Source: Vombatus ursinus
Taxonomy: Eukaryota > Chordata > Mammalia > Diprotodontia > Vombatidae
Reading direction: 5' to 3'
DNA: 64,000 nucleotides
Assembly: GCF_900497805.2 (NCBI RefSeq)
Contig: NW_020954585.1
Coordinates: forward strand, 41,162,140-41,226,139
This document shows positions 10,740-21,364 of this stretch, piece by piece. How positions within the stretch are numbered: the first letter of the stretch is position 1; the number at the start of each line of letters is the position of its first letter. The translations under genes and the position numbers were made by a program. The notes beneath the pieces are model-generated. The model searched no databases and had not been told where the DNA came from. It worked only from the letters and a program-made list of their open reading frames with translations.

Positions 10740-11340
10740 TATATTCTTCCCCATCAGAGCAGCATTCAGCTCCAGTCAGTTGGTTAGGCACTGCATTCCT
10801 AGTTTATCTCTGGCAATATTAAGTGTTTGGTTGAAACAGTTTGATTGGCCTGTAAGTTCTGGCATCAATCATACTGAGCATTGGAAGTTCCCTTTATTCT
10901 TCTGCAGATCTCACGCTGGAGTTAAAATAACAGAATACTGACATATCAGCATATCTAACTCAGTCACTGTAAGAATTTAAATTAACATGATCTATTTTAA
11001 ATAGGAGTAAATGCTGGATCGTTTCCCTCCCACCCCCAACCCATCCACCCCAGGGGCTTTATCATTTCACTTTATTAAAGCTTAAAACCTATTTCACAGC
11101 CAGGCTATTCAACATTGGCATGATTGAAATAACAGGGTGGAAACCTTGTGAAGCCCAGCTCTTTTACAAAATTATGATCATCTATCTGAGAGATGCACAT
11201 GCACGCCAATCTGGCAAGGCTGAGTGTTTGGAATATTAATTCATGGCATCTTAATACAATGCATACATTATATTTCCGAACTTCAGGGACCTCTAGAAGT
11301 CCAAAATACATGAAGTACACTTTCTTCTTTCTTTATTTGT
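10740..11340. other. Repeat-poor island, possible conserved non-coding element
   Basis: No SINE or LINE is recognised for 600 bp. It contains AT-rich homeodomain-like words (taaattaac, tattaattca) and gttgattggcc-like CCAAT-type motifs. A regulatory role is inference only. Confidence 0.3.
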
Positions 11341-11379
11341 CAAAATAATATTCTATTATTGTTCATACAGATCTTTGCA

Positions 11380-11585
11380 GTGGAGGGGGAGAGATAGAGA
11401 CTGGACCTGGGATTTCATTGTTATTGGGAACTCCTAAGTGAGGCAGCTCCCTCTACCAATGTAGGGTGGTATCTACCCTGCAATTAATAATCTCAGAGAG
11501 GTGCTTAGATTACTGAGAAGTTAAGATATTTGACCAGGGTTACACAGCCAGCATGTGACAGAGGTGGGACTTTTATCTTTAGGAC
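11380..11585 (-). repeat. Family S SINE
   Basis: tgggaactcctaagtgaggc and ctctaccaatgtaggg tail, taatctcagagaggtgctta, gaccagggttacacagcc CORE. Confidence 0.82.
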
Positions 11586-11603
11586 TAACAATAACTTGTT
11601 TTA

Positions 11604-11745
11604 AAAAATTAATGATTTTTTTTCAATTAACAAAAATTTATTTTCTCCCCCTTCCACCTCCCCCCATTCACCCCATTTCCACCCATAAAAAGAAAGATAA
11701 AAACCCTTGTAACAAATAAATAGCAATAACTTATAGTAAAATACT
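11604..11745 (-). repeat. L1 3' end fragment
   Basis: Plus-strand ttttttcaattaacaaaaat, then cccccttccacctcccccca and aacccttgtaacaaataaat. This is the marsupial L1 3' UTR pattern in reverse, with the poly-A at the left. Confidence 0.68.
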
Positions 11746-11824
11746 CTTATGTCCATTTTAATTTATCATTAATGCCTTAGAAATAACAGAAAAGCTAAAC
11801 TCAAACCATGTCACAAAGTGGTCC

Positions 11825-11950
11825 TTCAATCAATCAATCAACAAACATTTATTAAGCTCCTACTGTGTGTCAGGCTCTGTAATAGGCTAGAATTCCTGCT
11901 CCAAAGTAGTGTACACTTGATTGGGGAAAAATAGGTGGGTGTCTCTAATT
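11825..11950 (-). repeat. L2/CR1-clade LINE 3' end
   Basis: caacaaacatttattaagct, cctactgtgtgtcaggctct and gattggggaaaaataggtg, the reversed 3' UTR of the L2-like element. Confidence 0.75.
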
Positions 11951-12024
11951 ATTGATTCGTGTTGTCTCTTACCTTAAGATAATTTTTTTTTACTGTAAAA
12001 ATGATGTGGCTAGGGCTGAGAAAA

Positions 12025-12215
12025 AGTTGACAGTGCAGTGGAAAGAACTTGGAGACACAGGACTTCACTTCAGTCTTAGCTCTGCTATATATAATCTTTG
12101 TGCCCTTGACCTAATCATCACCTCTCTGGTACTAATTTCCTCATCTGAAAAATGAAGGGGTTGGAATAAGCAAGGACTAAGGGTCTTTCCAGCTGTAGAT
12201 CTCTAAATAACAATG
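12025..12215 (+). repeat. MIR3-like SINE
   Basis: gcagtggaaagaacttgg head, aatgaaggggttggaataag and gtctttccagctgtagatct tail. Confidence 0.82.
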
Positions 12216-12274
12216 CTATTGATAATAGTAACGATAATAGTAAGGCTAGCAGGCTCACTTGTCTTACAGAGACA

Positions 12275-12480
12275 ACACAACATAGCGGAAAGTGCAGAAC
12301 TTTAAGTCAGGAAGGCATAAGAACCTAGAAGACTCAGATACTCAGCTGCCATGTAACTGTGGCTTCATCTGTGAGGATAACAATAAGACCTCCCTCATAA
12401 GGTGCTTCTGAGGTTTAAATCACAATGGACGCAGAACATTTTTTAAACCTTAAAGTGCTATATAAATATGACCTATTAAA
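12275..12480 (+). repeat. MIR-type SINE
   Basis: cataacatagcggaaagtgc-like head, catgtaactgtggcttcatc, then ataagacctccctcataagg and aaagtgctatataaatatga L2-type tail. Confidence 0.65.
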
Positions 12481-12506
12481 ACACTTTAAAAAAGAAGTAG
12501 TGAGGT

Positions 12507-14340
12507 CTTTTTTTTTTTTTACATTACCTAGTTTCTCTCCTGTATCCCTCCCCCTCATCTTCCCAGAGGGCTTTACTATGCAACAAATAATATTATTTTA
12601 AGAAAAGAAAAAGAAGAAAAAATAGGCATAATTAATCAATACATTGAAATAGTCAGAAAAACCCAGTAATGGAATCCCTGGGCAAAAGATCAGAGACATT
12701 TTTATCACTTTATTTGAATAATTCCAAATTGCTTTCCAAAATAATTTTGCTGATTCACAGCTTCACCAACAATGCACTAGTGTACCTATTTTCTGACAAT
12801 TTATTCAACATTGACTAATCTCATCTTTTACCATCTTTGCTTATTTGTAGGGTGTGAGATAAAACCTCAGTGTTGTTTTGATGTGCATTTTCTTACTATT
12901 AGTGATTTAAAACATGTTTTCATATCGTTGTTAATAGTGTGGATTCTTTCATATCATTTAGCAACTTATCTGTTGAGTAATGACTTCTAGTTATGCATAC
13001 ACACACACTCACACTCACATATACACAGACACATTAATTAAGATATAATATATATCTTGGATACTAAACCTCTATCAGAGAAATTTGATACAAAGTTCCC
13101 CCCCCACATTTGACCATTTTCCTGTTTATTCTAGGTTCATTGATTTTGTTTGTATAGAATCTTTTAAGTTTAATGTAATCAAAGTTATCTATTTTATCTT
13201 TTCTAATTGCTTCTATCTTTTGTTTGGTTAAGATTATATTTCCTACCCATCACTGTGAGAGGTATATCTACTTCATTTCAAATTTTTTATCATATGATCT
13301 TTAATAGCAAAGTCACATATCTATTTAGAATTTATTATAGAATATGGTATAAGAGGCCAGATGACCTCATGTGCCAAAACTTGGGTGCTGAACCAGATTA
13401 AAATGTAATTGGGAAATATTTAACAAAATAAATAAAAATACAATACATCATAGATAATGTTAATTTGTTGTGTCATAAACCAATATGCAACTGTAGGAAT
13501 CTGTGGGGGTTTTTGTATTGTTTTTTAGTCTGCTATCACGTAAGGTGTTGCCCTAAGCCTAATTTCTATGAGACTGTTTTCCAGTTTTCTTAGCAGTTTT
13601 TTTTAATCAAATAGAGAATTTTTTCCTAAGCAATTTATATTTTCCAACTAGTTTATTGAGTTCATTGTTTCTAATTCTCCCTTGTCTAGTCTGTTGCATT
13701 GATTTATTTCTCAATTTTTTTTAACAGATATCAGATGATTTTGAAGACTATTTCTTTCTAATATAGTTTGAAATCTGGAAATGCTATTCTCCCTTCATCC
13801 TTAACTCCTTTTATAATTTCCTTTGATTTATAGATCTTTTATTTTTCCAAATGAATTTTACTTTTATTTTATCAAACTCTTTAAAGTATCCCTTTAATAA
13901 TTTGATTTGTATAGCCCTAAAAATGCAAATTTACTTTGGTAGTATTATCTTCTTTTGTTATATTGACACAGCCTAGCCATAAGCACTGAATAGTTCTCCA
14001 GCTTTTCAAGTTGTTCTTTGTTTCTTTAAAGAGTACCTTATAGTTGAATTTACACAAGGCTTTTGGGTACTTTAGAGTGATATTTTATGCATTTTGTGGA
14101 TATTTGGAATGGGAATTCCCTTTCTATTATTGCCTATTGTATTTCATTATTATTATATAGAAATGCTATAAATTTTTTGGAGAAATTGGCTATTTTGTAG
14201 CCTGTAACTTTACTGAAACAATTGTTACCATCGTTTCTAATTGTCTCAATTAGTATCTTTGCTGATTCCCTAGGGTTTTCTAAGTAAAACATCATACTAT
14301 TGGCATATAGGTATAATTTTATCTCCACTTTACCATGAAC
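12507..14340 (-). repeat. L1 fossil: 3' end and C-terminal ORF2 region
   Basis: In reverse orientation it follows the order of mammalian L1: 3' UTR (12507-12620), cagtaatggaatccctgggc, attcacagcttcaccaacaa, tagggtgtgagataaaacct, tttgatgtgcattttcttac, taaacctctatcagagaaat, tttgaaatctggaaatgcta, then ttctccagcttttcaag and tttactgaaacaattgttac. Frames are broken throughout. A probable hAT element interrupts it at about 13351-13541. Confidence 0.88.
13351..13541. mobile_element. hAT-like non-autonomous DNA transposon inside the L1
   Basis: The L1 alignment breaks after gaatatggtataag and resumes at ggtgttgccctaagcctaa. The intervening block has ctgaaccagattaaaatgta, attgggaaatatttaac and catagataatgttaat, which I recall as a common hAT-type mammalian repeat. 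Terminal repeats are too decayed to place exactly. Confidence 0.6.
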
Positions 14341-14344
14341 TAAA

Positions 14345-14503
14345 AAAAAATTGATAATTTTATTTCAGTATAATTAGTCTTCTTTGTAATCTGTTTATTT
14401 TATTTAAAAAATTAAAAACATTATTTTGAGAAGCCATCCATGAGCTTCACCAGATTACTAAAGGGATCCATGACACACAAAAGATTAAGAACCTCTGATT
14501 TAG
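14345..14503. mobile_element. Probable hAT-type DNA transposon relic
   Basis: aaaacattattttgagaagc, gagcttcaccagattac and aagattaagaacctctga match, in reverse, a recalled repeat opening with 'ggttcttaacctttttgtgt'. Family name uncertain. Confidence 0.5.
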
Positions 14504-14504
14504 A

Positions 14505-14665
14505 CTAACTGCTTCATTTTGTAGATGAGGAAACTGAGTCCTATAGAATTATCCTTGATTTTCCCCAGGTCTCACAGGTACTAAGCATCAGAGGCAGGAT
14601 TTGAATACAGATCTTTGGATTTCTGTAAAAATTCTTTTTCATTGTTCTACTCTAAGGGCAAAAGT
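14505..14665 (-). repeat. MIR3-like SINE
   Basis: tttgtagatgaggaaactga, caggtctcacaggtac, gaggcaggatttgaatacag CORE in reverse. Confidence 0.8.
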
Positions 14666-14919
14666 TCCCTGCAACAGCTGAAGTTGGTGGGCTTGATCCC
14701 TTGGACACTAGATAGGAAAGTACCTTCCTTAGCCAGGGGATGAAGATAAGGATAGGACTTCAAGACAGCCCAAAGGCATTTAGATTTTCCAGGAAGACAA
14801 AGTTCTTAGACAAAGTTCTTACAAATAAGCTGAAGACTATCCATGGTAAGTATCTTTTAGAGGTCAGGTCATTTGAGGGTCTTCCTCAACCCAGACTGTC
14901 CCTCCCTAGAAAAAAAATT

Positions 14920-15095
14920 CATAGGATCAAGATTTACTCAGAAGCCATCTTGTCCAGCCACCTTATTTTACAGGTGTGGAAACTGAGGCTTTGAGAGGTT
15001 TTCAAGTTCCACACTGGTACTAAGAATTAGAGATGGAATTTGAAGCCAGATCCTCTGACTCTGGAGCCAGTGTATGTTCCATTATCCATAATTTT
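14920..15095 (-). repeat. MIR3-like SINE
   Basis: ttacaggtgtggaaactgag, agatggaatttgaagccaga, tcctctgactctggagccag. Confidence 0.82.
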
Positions 15096-15529
15096 TCAAA
15101 GAAACAGGGTATCCTTGCAGCTTATCAGTGCAGTCGATCTGAATCTACCTTGGCTAATATCCTGCAAGCATGGGCTAGTATCCCATCCAGATAGCATGGG
15201 GACTGGCTGACCAGATAAAAGGGAAAAAATGGGATCAGTGAAAAAATAAGTCAGTGACTCCTAAGAGGTTAAGAGATATTATATCTACACATTTTTGCTT
15301 TTGTTGGTCTGTGTGTGTCTTATGGCCACTTTTCAGAAAGCGTGAGGGAGAACTATGTGTACTTCTCAGAGACAGAAGGGTAGAGGCAAAATTAGAAACT
15401 TTCCTCTCTTTCACAGAGAGTTGACTGAGAGGAAACCAACTGAAAGATAATGGTGATAGCTTCAGTGTCAATAAGCATATATTAAGCACTTACTATGTGC
15501 CAGGCACTGTGTTAAGGGCTGAGGCCACT

Positions 15530-15539
15530 ACTGCTATTG

Positions 15540-15586
<47 letters not shown>

Positions 15587-15625
15587 ACTGCTACTATCAC
15601 TACTCTTGCTACTACTACTACTATT
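15530..15625. repeat. (CTA/CTG)n trinucleotide microsatellite
   Basis: Blocks of actactact, then about ten ctg units, then act/atc variants. Confidence 0.95.
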
Positions 15626-15850
15626 AACTAATATTTATATAACACTTAGTATGTGTGAGGCACTGTGCTAAGCATTTTATAATTATTATCTCATTTAATC
15701 TTCATAATAACCCGAGGAGGCAGCTCTTCTTATCCCCATTTTACAGTTGTGGAAACTGAGGCAGACAGAGGTTAAGTGACTTGCTCAGGGTCATATAGCT
15801 AGTAAGGCTAGATTTGAACTGAGGTCTCCCTGCCTCCAGGCCCAGAGCTC
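15626..15850 (-). repeat. MIR-type SINE nested in L2
   Basis: taatatttatataacactta, ttatctcatttaatcttcat, gaaactgaggcagacagagg, cctgcctccaggcccagagc. Confidence 0.9.
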
Positions 15851-16104
15851 AAAAAGAAAGACAAAAACAGTACCTTCCCTCAAAAAGCTCAGATTCTAAT
15901 GGGGAAGACAACAGGCAAACCATTATGGCAGACCTAAGATATATACAGAATAAAGGATAGATCAAAGGGAAGATCAAAGGGAAGGCCCTGGCCTCCATAA
16001 GAAGGGAGCCGGTATGGAAGGCCTACCAGAATCACCACCAGAGCTCAGATCCCTACAGGAAAGAGGCTACCGCTCCATGCTGTGGTAGCTGCTATGGCAT
16101 CATT

Positions 16105-16230
16105 TATATCAATTTTATATAATATATGTGCATGCATGTATGTATGCATACATATATATACATGTGTGCATGTATGTATACCGTGTGTGCATGTGTGTGT
16201 ATATATGTGCGTGCATGTGTGTGTGTGTGT
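16105..16230. repeat. TG/TA/CA microsatellite
   Basis: tgcatgtatgtatgcataca and gtgtgtgtgtgtg runs. It lies directly against an RTE 3' end; a further microsatellite follows at 16333-16420. Confidence 0.9.
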
Positions 16231-16232
16231 GA

Positions 16233-16332
16233 TTATTGTCCATTGTTCTGGAAGAGGACCATGACATCAGGAAGGTGATACCATGACCTGCAAGTGAACT
16301 GGATTTAAGTGAGGAGGGCTGTGCAAAGTCAC
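16233..16332 (-). repeat. RTE/BovB-clade LINE 3' end fragment
   Basis: agaggaccatgacatcagga, gtgataccatgacctgcaag, aactggatttaagtgagg, ggctgtgcaaagtcac. The same sequence recurs at 44590-44720, 49325-49592 and (inverted) 49990-50262. Confidence 0.75.
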
Positions 16333-16420
16333 ATTCATATATATACATACATACATACAGATATGTACATACATACATGCATATATATGTATTTGTGTGT
16401 ATGTATATATAAATATAGCA
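16333..16420. repeat. TA/CA/TG microsatellite
   Basis: atatatacatacatacatac and tatatgtatttgtgtgtatg runs. Confidence 0.88.
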
Positions 16421-16745
16421 CATTTTTCTTAAATATCCTGCTGACTTTTAGCTTTATAGACAGAGACATTTACTTAGTAACTGTAATAAAACTACCTTCT
16501 TTTGAAAGGCCAGCATAGAAGACATTGTGGATTCAATGGACCTTTTAAGTAAAAAGGAGAGTAATTAACTCTCTAGGTTGTTCCAAGCCCAGGAGCTACA
16601 AGAAAGAAAGCGAAATCTAAAAGAAAATTGAAACAAATTCTACACCCCAATTGCAATTTTGTAGATTTGAGCTTCAGTCACACTAGGGCTATTTGCAATC
16701 CACAAAAAACTTTTTCTTTTTTTTTTAGGGAAGGGAGGCATATAA

Positions 16746-16852
16746 ATTGTGTGTTTGTCTGTGTATGTGTATATGTATATACATGTTGTGTGTTTGTGTG
16801 TCTATATATATATGCATATACATACGTATATACATGCACACATGTATATATA
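16746..16852. repeat. TG/TA microsatellite
   Basis: tgtgtttgtctgtgtatgtg, atatatatatgcatatac. It abuts the BovB-like 3' end of the following SINE. Confidence 0.9.
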
Positions 16853-17093
16853 TTGTTGTTTTCAGTCATGTCTGACTCTTTGTGACCCCATTTGGGGTTT
16901 TGTTGGCAAAGTGGTTTGCCATTTCCTTTTGCAGAGCATTTTATAGTTGAGGAAACTGAGTCAAACAGGGTTAAGTGACTTGCCCAGGGTCACACAGCTA
17001 GTAAGTGTCTGAGGCCAGATTTGAACTCAGGAAGATGAGTCTTCCTGATTCCAGGTTGGGCTCTCTATCCACTGTACCACCTAGTTGCCGACT
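16853..17093 (-). repeat. MAR1-like CORE-SINE
   Basis: ttttcagtcatgtctgactc, ccccatttggggttttgttg, gtgacttgcccagggtcaca, tccactgtaccacctagttg. Well preserved. Confidence 0.93.
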
Positions 17094-17099
17094 GAATAC

Positions 17100-17364
17100 T
17101 TACAGTAATTAAATTTTGAAGGCAGGTCAAGTAAATAAAGTCATGGGTTCAAGAGAAGACAATGCTAAGTTTATTGGAGATAAGGCCTTGTTTTGTAAAT
17201 GAGCAGCATCTGCTTACAGAATTATGTGATTTTATTCATCTTCACAATGTTGAGTAGCACCCTATCAGCAGGCTAAAAATAATGCTTTCTATCAAGACAT
17301 CTGTTGAGGTATGGCAACATTTTACTTGAGAAAAGGAACAAAACTCTTTCTTCCTTCTGCCCTG
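17100..17364. other. No recognised feature
   Basis: Intronic sequence between SINEs, without coding or repeat signal. Confidence 0.4.
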
Positions 17365-17600
17365 AGTAACAGCCTGGCATAGTGGACAGAGATCTGGTCT
17401 TGGAGTGTGGAAGACCTGAGTTCATGGTCCTACCTTTGATACATCCTCCCTTGGTGAACCTAGCAAGTCACCACCTCTCTGCAGTATCCCAAACAACTTT
17501 CTGAGACTGAGTTGCAGAAGAGGTACAGAGGTGCTTTTCCATAGGTGGAAAGAGATTTCTTATGGAAAGTTCACTATCCCAACAAAAACACACATCTGGT
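17365..17600 (+). repeat. Family S SINE
   Basis: gcctggcatagtggacagag head, gaagacctgagttcat, ctagcaagtcaccacctct, then a decayed cataggtggaaagagatttc tail. Confidence 0.72.
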
Positions 17601-17604
17601 AAAA

Positions 17605-18165
17605 AGAAAAGTGTTAATTTGCTTTATAATCAGGTATAGGCAGCATTTTGATTTTGATTTTTCTGTATGAGGAAAAGGTGAGGAAAGATAGCCCATATGG
17701 ACTGGGATGTGAAAGAATTAGGAGGTTATAAGACAATCCTTTTTAACCTAAGATACTTTAAAACATTAGTATTTAAATCACCTGTGGATTTTTAGTTCAA
17801 GCTCCTTCCTTTCCTGACTCCAAAGTGCTCTGCATCTCTACCAAGTTATTCCATCAAAGATAACACAGCACTTTTTTTTAACACTTTGAAAATTATTGAT
17901 GTTGTTAATAATCTAGTAGAAATGAATGCTGAATATCATCCCATATGAAATCCAATTTAATTTTAAGCATAGATTGGCCCCTGCTGAATCATAAAAATTT
18001 AGACCCTACAAAAATAAAAAATCTTACACAATGCAATGAAAACTGAACTGAATTCTAATTATATACAAGGTTCTCGTGTCAGGTAGGTACTGTCAAGGAT
18101 GAAATGTTGAGTCGGCCTCTGCCTTCAAGGAGTCTAGTAGAGGAGAAGACAAGTATATAAATGTA
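17605..18165. other. No recognised feature
   Basis: AT-rich intron. 18035-18165 (aaggttctcgtgtcagg..., cttcaaggagtctagtagag) may be a very old L2 3' fragment. Confidence 0.35.
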
Positions 18166-18169
18166 ATAA

Positions 18170-18430
18170 GATTAACAATTCTCATTTATATAAGGCTTCA
18201 GGTTTTACTAAATATTTTTTTCCAACTATCCCATAGTAGGGAAAGTACATCATAGGTTTTATCCATGGATAGCTAATGTAATCGTGCCAATTTGTGTAAT
18301 GTATTGTGCTAATTTTTGTAGATGGTTAAACTGAGCCTCAGAGATATAAAGTGACTTGTCCAAAGTCAAGGGGCAAAGGTGAGACTCAGTCCCATGTCTT
18401 CTGATTCCAAGACTAAGGTTTTCTTGCTAT
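18170..18430 (-). repeat. MIR-type SINE, degenerate
   Basis: ctcatttatataaggcttca at the left, aactgagcctcagagatata and gtgacttgtccaaagtcaag at the right. Confidence 0.65.
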
Positions 18431-18717
18431 GACAAAGTAGGATGTATCAACGCCACAGAAGTATAAAAGAAGTACTGGCAGGGTAGAGGAAGAAGGGATC
18501 ACATTTGGATGTGGGAAATCAGGAGAGATTAAGTCTTTTTGAATAAGATGGACATTTGAGTTTTGGGCTTTTAAAGAGACACAGTATTTTGAGTAGTACC
18601 TCTAATGGAACCTCTCTTAAGGGAAGAGTAATATCAAAAGTCATGTTCATTGTAAAGCATGGGACATGTTTGAAGAGCAATGAGCAAGTCACTTGAAAAT
18701 TTGTTCTTAAATAATTT

Positions 18718-18785
18718 CATAAATTAGTCAACAAAGATTTATTAAGAACTTATTATGTATGAGGAACTTTCTTTATACCAGTCAT
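18718..18785 (-). repeat. L2-type 3' end fragment
   Basis: agtcaacaaagatttattaa, gaacttattatgtatgagga. Confidence 0.6.
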
Positions 18786-18932
18786 TTTCCGATAAAACTC
18801 CTCCCCTCTACCTGAACCTTCCCTTGAAACAAAGAAAAATAGTTAAGACACAATGTCTGAACCTGATTGTGTATGTAACATTCCATTCCCATGCTCCCTC
18901 ACTTCTCTAGCAAGATGAGGGAAGTGTATTTC

Positions 18933-19093
18933 TTTCTTTCTTTTTTTTTTTTTTTGCTGAGGCAATCGGGGTTAAGTAACTTGCCCAGGGTCACACAGCT
19001 AGTAAGTGTTAAGTGTCTGAAGCTGGATTTGAACTCAGGTCCTCTTGACTCCAAGTTCAGAGCTCTATTCACTGCGCCACCTAGCTGCCCCCT
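18933..19093 (-). mobile_element. WSINE1-like A-tailed SINE with 13-bp target-site duplication
   Basis: Reversed element: T-run, gcaatcggggttaagtaact, gcccagggtcacacagctag, tttgaactcaggtcctcttg and actgcgccacctagctgccc. Perfect direct repeats ggaagtgtatttc flank it at 18920-18932 and 19094-19106. Little decayed, so relatively young. Confidence 0.93.
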
Positions 19094-19109
19094 GGAAGTG
19101 TATTTCATC

Positions 19110-19535
19110 ATCCATTTTTTGGGAGTAAGATTGGTTGACTAGTTCATATTGGCTAAAGCATTGAATATGTGTAGGGGAGTAGTAGAGAGAAATCTGGAAA
19201 ACTGAGTGATGCCACATTGGAGTGGTCCTCAAATGTCAGGTCGAGAGTTTGGACTTTATTCTCTAGGCAACAGGAAAACTTTGCAACTTTTTTGAGTTGG
19301 TTATCAATATGCTTTAGGAAGATTAATCATGCAGTAGTGTGTAGAACAATTTAGAAAGAGGAGACTGGAAGTAGTTAGAACAGAGATGATTCTAATAGTT
19401 CATACAAGAGAAAAGGAAGGCTTAAGCTGAAGGCAACAATACAAATGGAAAAGAGGGGATGGCCGTAGGGCATTGTAGAGATAATAGTCAGTAGAACCAA
19501 GCAAGTGAATGGATCAATCACATACTTTTTGGTTC
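19110..19535. other. Probable old L2-like sequence
   Basis: gtcaggtcgagagtttggac, tgctttaggaagattaatca and gaggagactggaag resemble the reversed L2 region (compare 47505-48400), but strongly diverged. Confidence 0.4.
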
Positions 19536-19537
19536 AT

Positions 19538-19715
19538 AGTATCATAGATTTTTAATCTGGAAGAGACCTTAGAAGTCATCCTAACCATCTTCTTTATTTT
19601 ACTGATGAAGAAATTGAGTCTCAGAGAGGTTAAATGATTTGTCCAAGGTTTCATATGTAGCAAGTGATAGAGTTAGGATTCAAATCCAGATTCTCTGACT
19701 CAAAATTCAGGGTTT
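19538..19715 (-). repeat. MIR3-like SINE
   Basis: gtatcatagatttttaatct, tctcagagaggttaaatgat, gattcaaatccagattctct. Confidence 0.83.
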
Positions 19716-20194
19716 TCCTGATTGTATGCTTGCATATACTGTACATGTGCTAGTTTGTCATCATTATTGCCAAGATCAGGTTTGAGAAAAGGAAATAGTT
19801 CCTGATTTCATACTCCGTGTTTTCTTTCTCACTTGAAGCCTCCTGCAATATGTCTTTTGAAGAATGAGGGACTTTTGGGGCAGGTCAGGATTCAGTGTGT
19901 AATTACAGTTGGAGGACCCTAGGTAGATAGATGCTCCTGGCTGGCGAGAGCATCTTTAGGCTGATGGCTGGCCCAGCTTCTTCCCCCTAAACCCACTACT
20001 CTTCCAGACACATTCCTCTTCTCTCCCCACCCTCTACTCCCAAGTGAATCAGGAAATTATGATGCTGTCGTATGTGTGTTTAATAATTCTTCAGTGTGGA
20101 TGTTGAGATACAAAGAGATATATAAAAAAGAAAGCAATACAAGGTAGTGTTTGCCAAGGGCTGAGAGAAACAGGGAGAGAGGCAGAGGTAGAGA

Positions 20195-20300
20195 CAGAAA
20201 TACATACATGTATACATACATATGCATATACATATACTCACAAGTTTATGTGTGTATAGATAGACAGACAGAGAGATAGATAGATAGGTAGATTGGTAGG
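20195..20300. repeat. Mixed TA/CA and (GATA/GACA)n microsatellite
   Basis: atacatacatgtatacatac followed by tagatagacagacagagaga. Confidence 0.88.
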
Positions 20301-20399
20301 TATAATGAATTAAGAGGGTTTAGAAAAAAATTATCATCAAAGGAGGGGTGGTGGTAAGGGAAGGCTTCATGTAGGAAATGGAACATGAGATGAATGTTT

Positions 20400-20640
20400 T
20401 GTCATTGCAAGTATAATAACTTTGCAGTCAGGAGACCTGGGTTCAAATGCTCATTCTAAATATTACATGTGTGTCTTTAGCAAGTTACTTCCTGTATCTT
20501 GGTCTTAATTTCCTTGTAAAGGTGGGTTTCTGCACACCATTCCAGAAAACCATGTCATTGCCATTTCTGAATGACTCCTTACAAATGATAAAAATATGTC
20601 TAAATACTCAACAAAATTAAAAAAAAGTCATTGAGAATCC
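20400..20640 (+). repeat. Decayed CORE-SINE (MAR1-like?)
   Basis: tgcagtcaggagacctgggt and agcaagttacttcctgtatc mark a tRNA-headed SINE. The region ccattccagaaaaccatgtc could be a decayed MAR1 middle. Confidence 0.5.
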
Positions 20641-20695
20641 TTCACTCTCTTAAGTCTGTTCATATCTTACAACTCAACCAAACTCTCAAAGGCCA

Positions 20696-20845
20696 CTTAA
20701 TCAGCAGGCATTTATTAATTATCCAGCAAGTGCCAAGCACAGAGCTAGACATTAAGGAAGGAAGTAAAGAGAATGAAACAATCCCTACTCAGAAGGAACG
20801 TTCATTCTAATAAATACACACACACACACACACACACATATATGA
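20696..20845 (-). repeat. L2-type 3' end followed by (AC)n
   Basis: caggcatttattaattatcc, gtgccaagcacagagctaga, gaaacaatccctactcagaa; about 13 AC units at 20815-20839. Confidence 0.72.
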
Positions 20846-20884
20846 ACCCCTGTTGTAGATCATAGGTAGATTATACGATCAGAA

Positions 20885-21060
20885 TGTATTGGACTGTGAG
20901 AGGGGCAACCTGGCTCAGATTCTGGCTGTACCCCTTATTGACATGTCATATAGTCACTCTGAACCTCAATTTACTCATCTATAAAATGGGGCTATTTATA
21001 GCTCTTTCAAGGAGATATTATGGGTTAAGTTCTTTGCAAATCTTAACCATTAGTATCACA
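20885..21060 (+). repeat. MIR-type SINE
   Basis: gagaggggcaacctggctca, gaacctcaatttactcatct, ataaaatggggctatttata. Confidence 0.68.
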
Positions 21061-21134
21061 TACATGCATACATGCAATTTACATATAAATATATAAACAT
21101 ATCACATAATATACATTTATGTATATTTATATGT

Positions 21135-21360
21135 TAGTGTGGCATAGTAGCTAGAGAACTTTGCAATGAGGAAGACCTTGGTTCAAGTTTAGCCTCTGAT
21201 AAATATTGACTGTGTGATCATGGATGGGCAAGTCATTTTTCAGTACCCCGGGTTACTGTTGAAAACTATAAATTGCAGAATAGTTGTAAATCTGCACTGG
21301 TGGAGAGTATTTCCTTGCCAAAAATTTCCTATACAGTAAAATCACAGTTCTGTCTAAAAG
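21135..21360 (+). repeat. Family S SINE
   Basis: gtgtggcatagtagctagag head, gaggaagaccttggttcaag, gatgggcaagtcatttttca, then ctggtggagagtatttcctt tail. Confidence 0.75.
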
Positions 21361-21364
21361 CCGA

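Larger units (their letters stand above)
15464..15990 (-). repeat. L2-type LINE 3' fragment split by a MIR and a triplet repeat
   Basis: Left piece 15464-15524 (attaagcacttactatgtgc, caggcactgtg) and right piece about 15850-15990 (acagtaccttccctcaaaaa, tctaatggggaagacaac) are consecutive parts of a reversed L2 3' UTR. The intervening 15525-15850 is a triplet microsatellite plus a reversed MIR. Confidence 0.75.
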
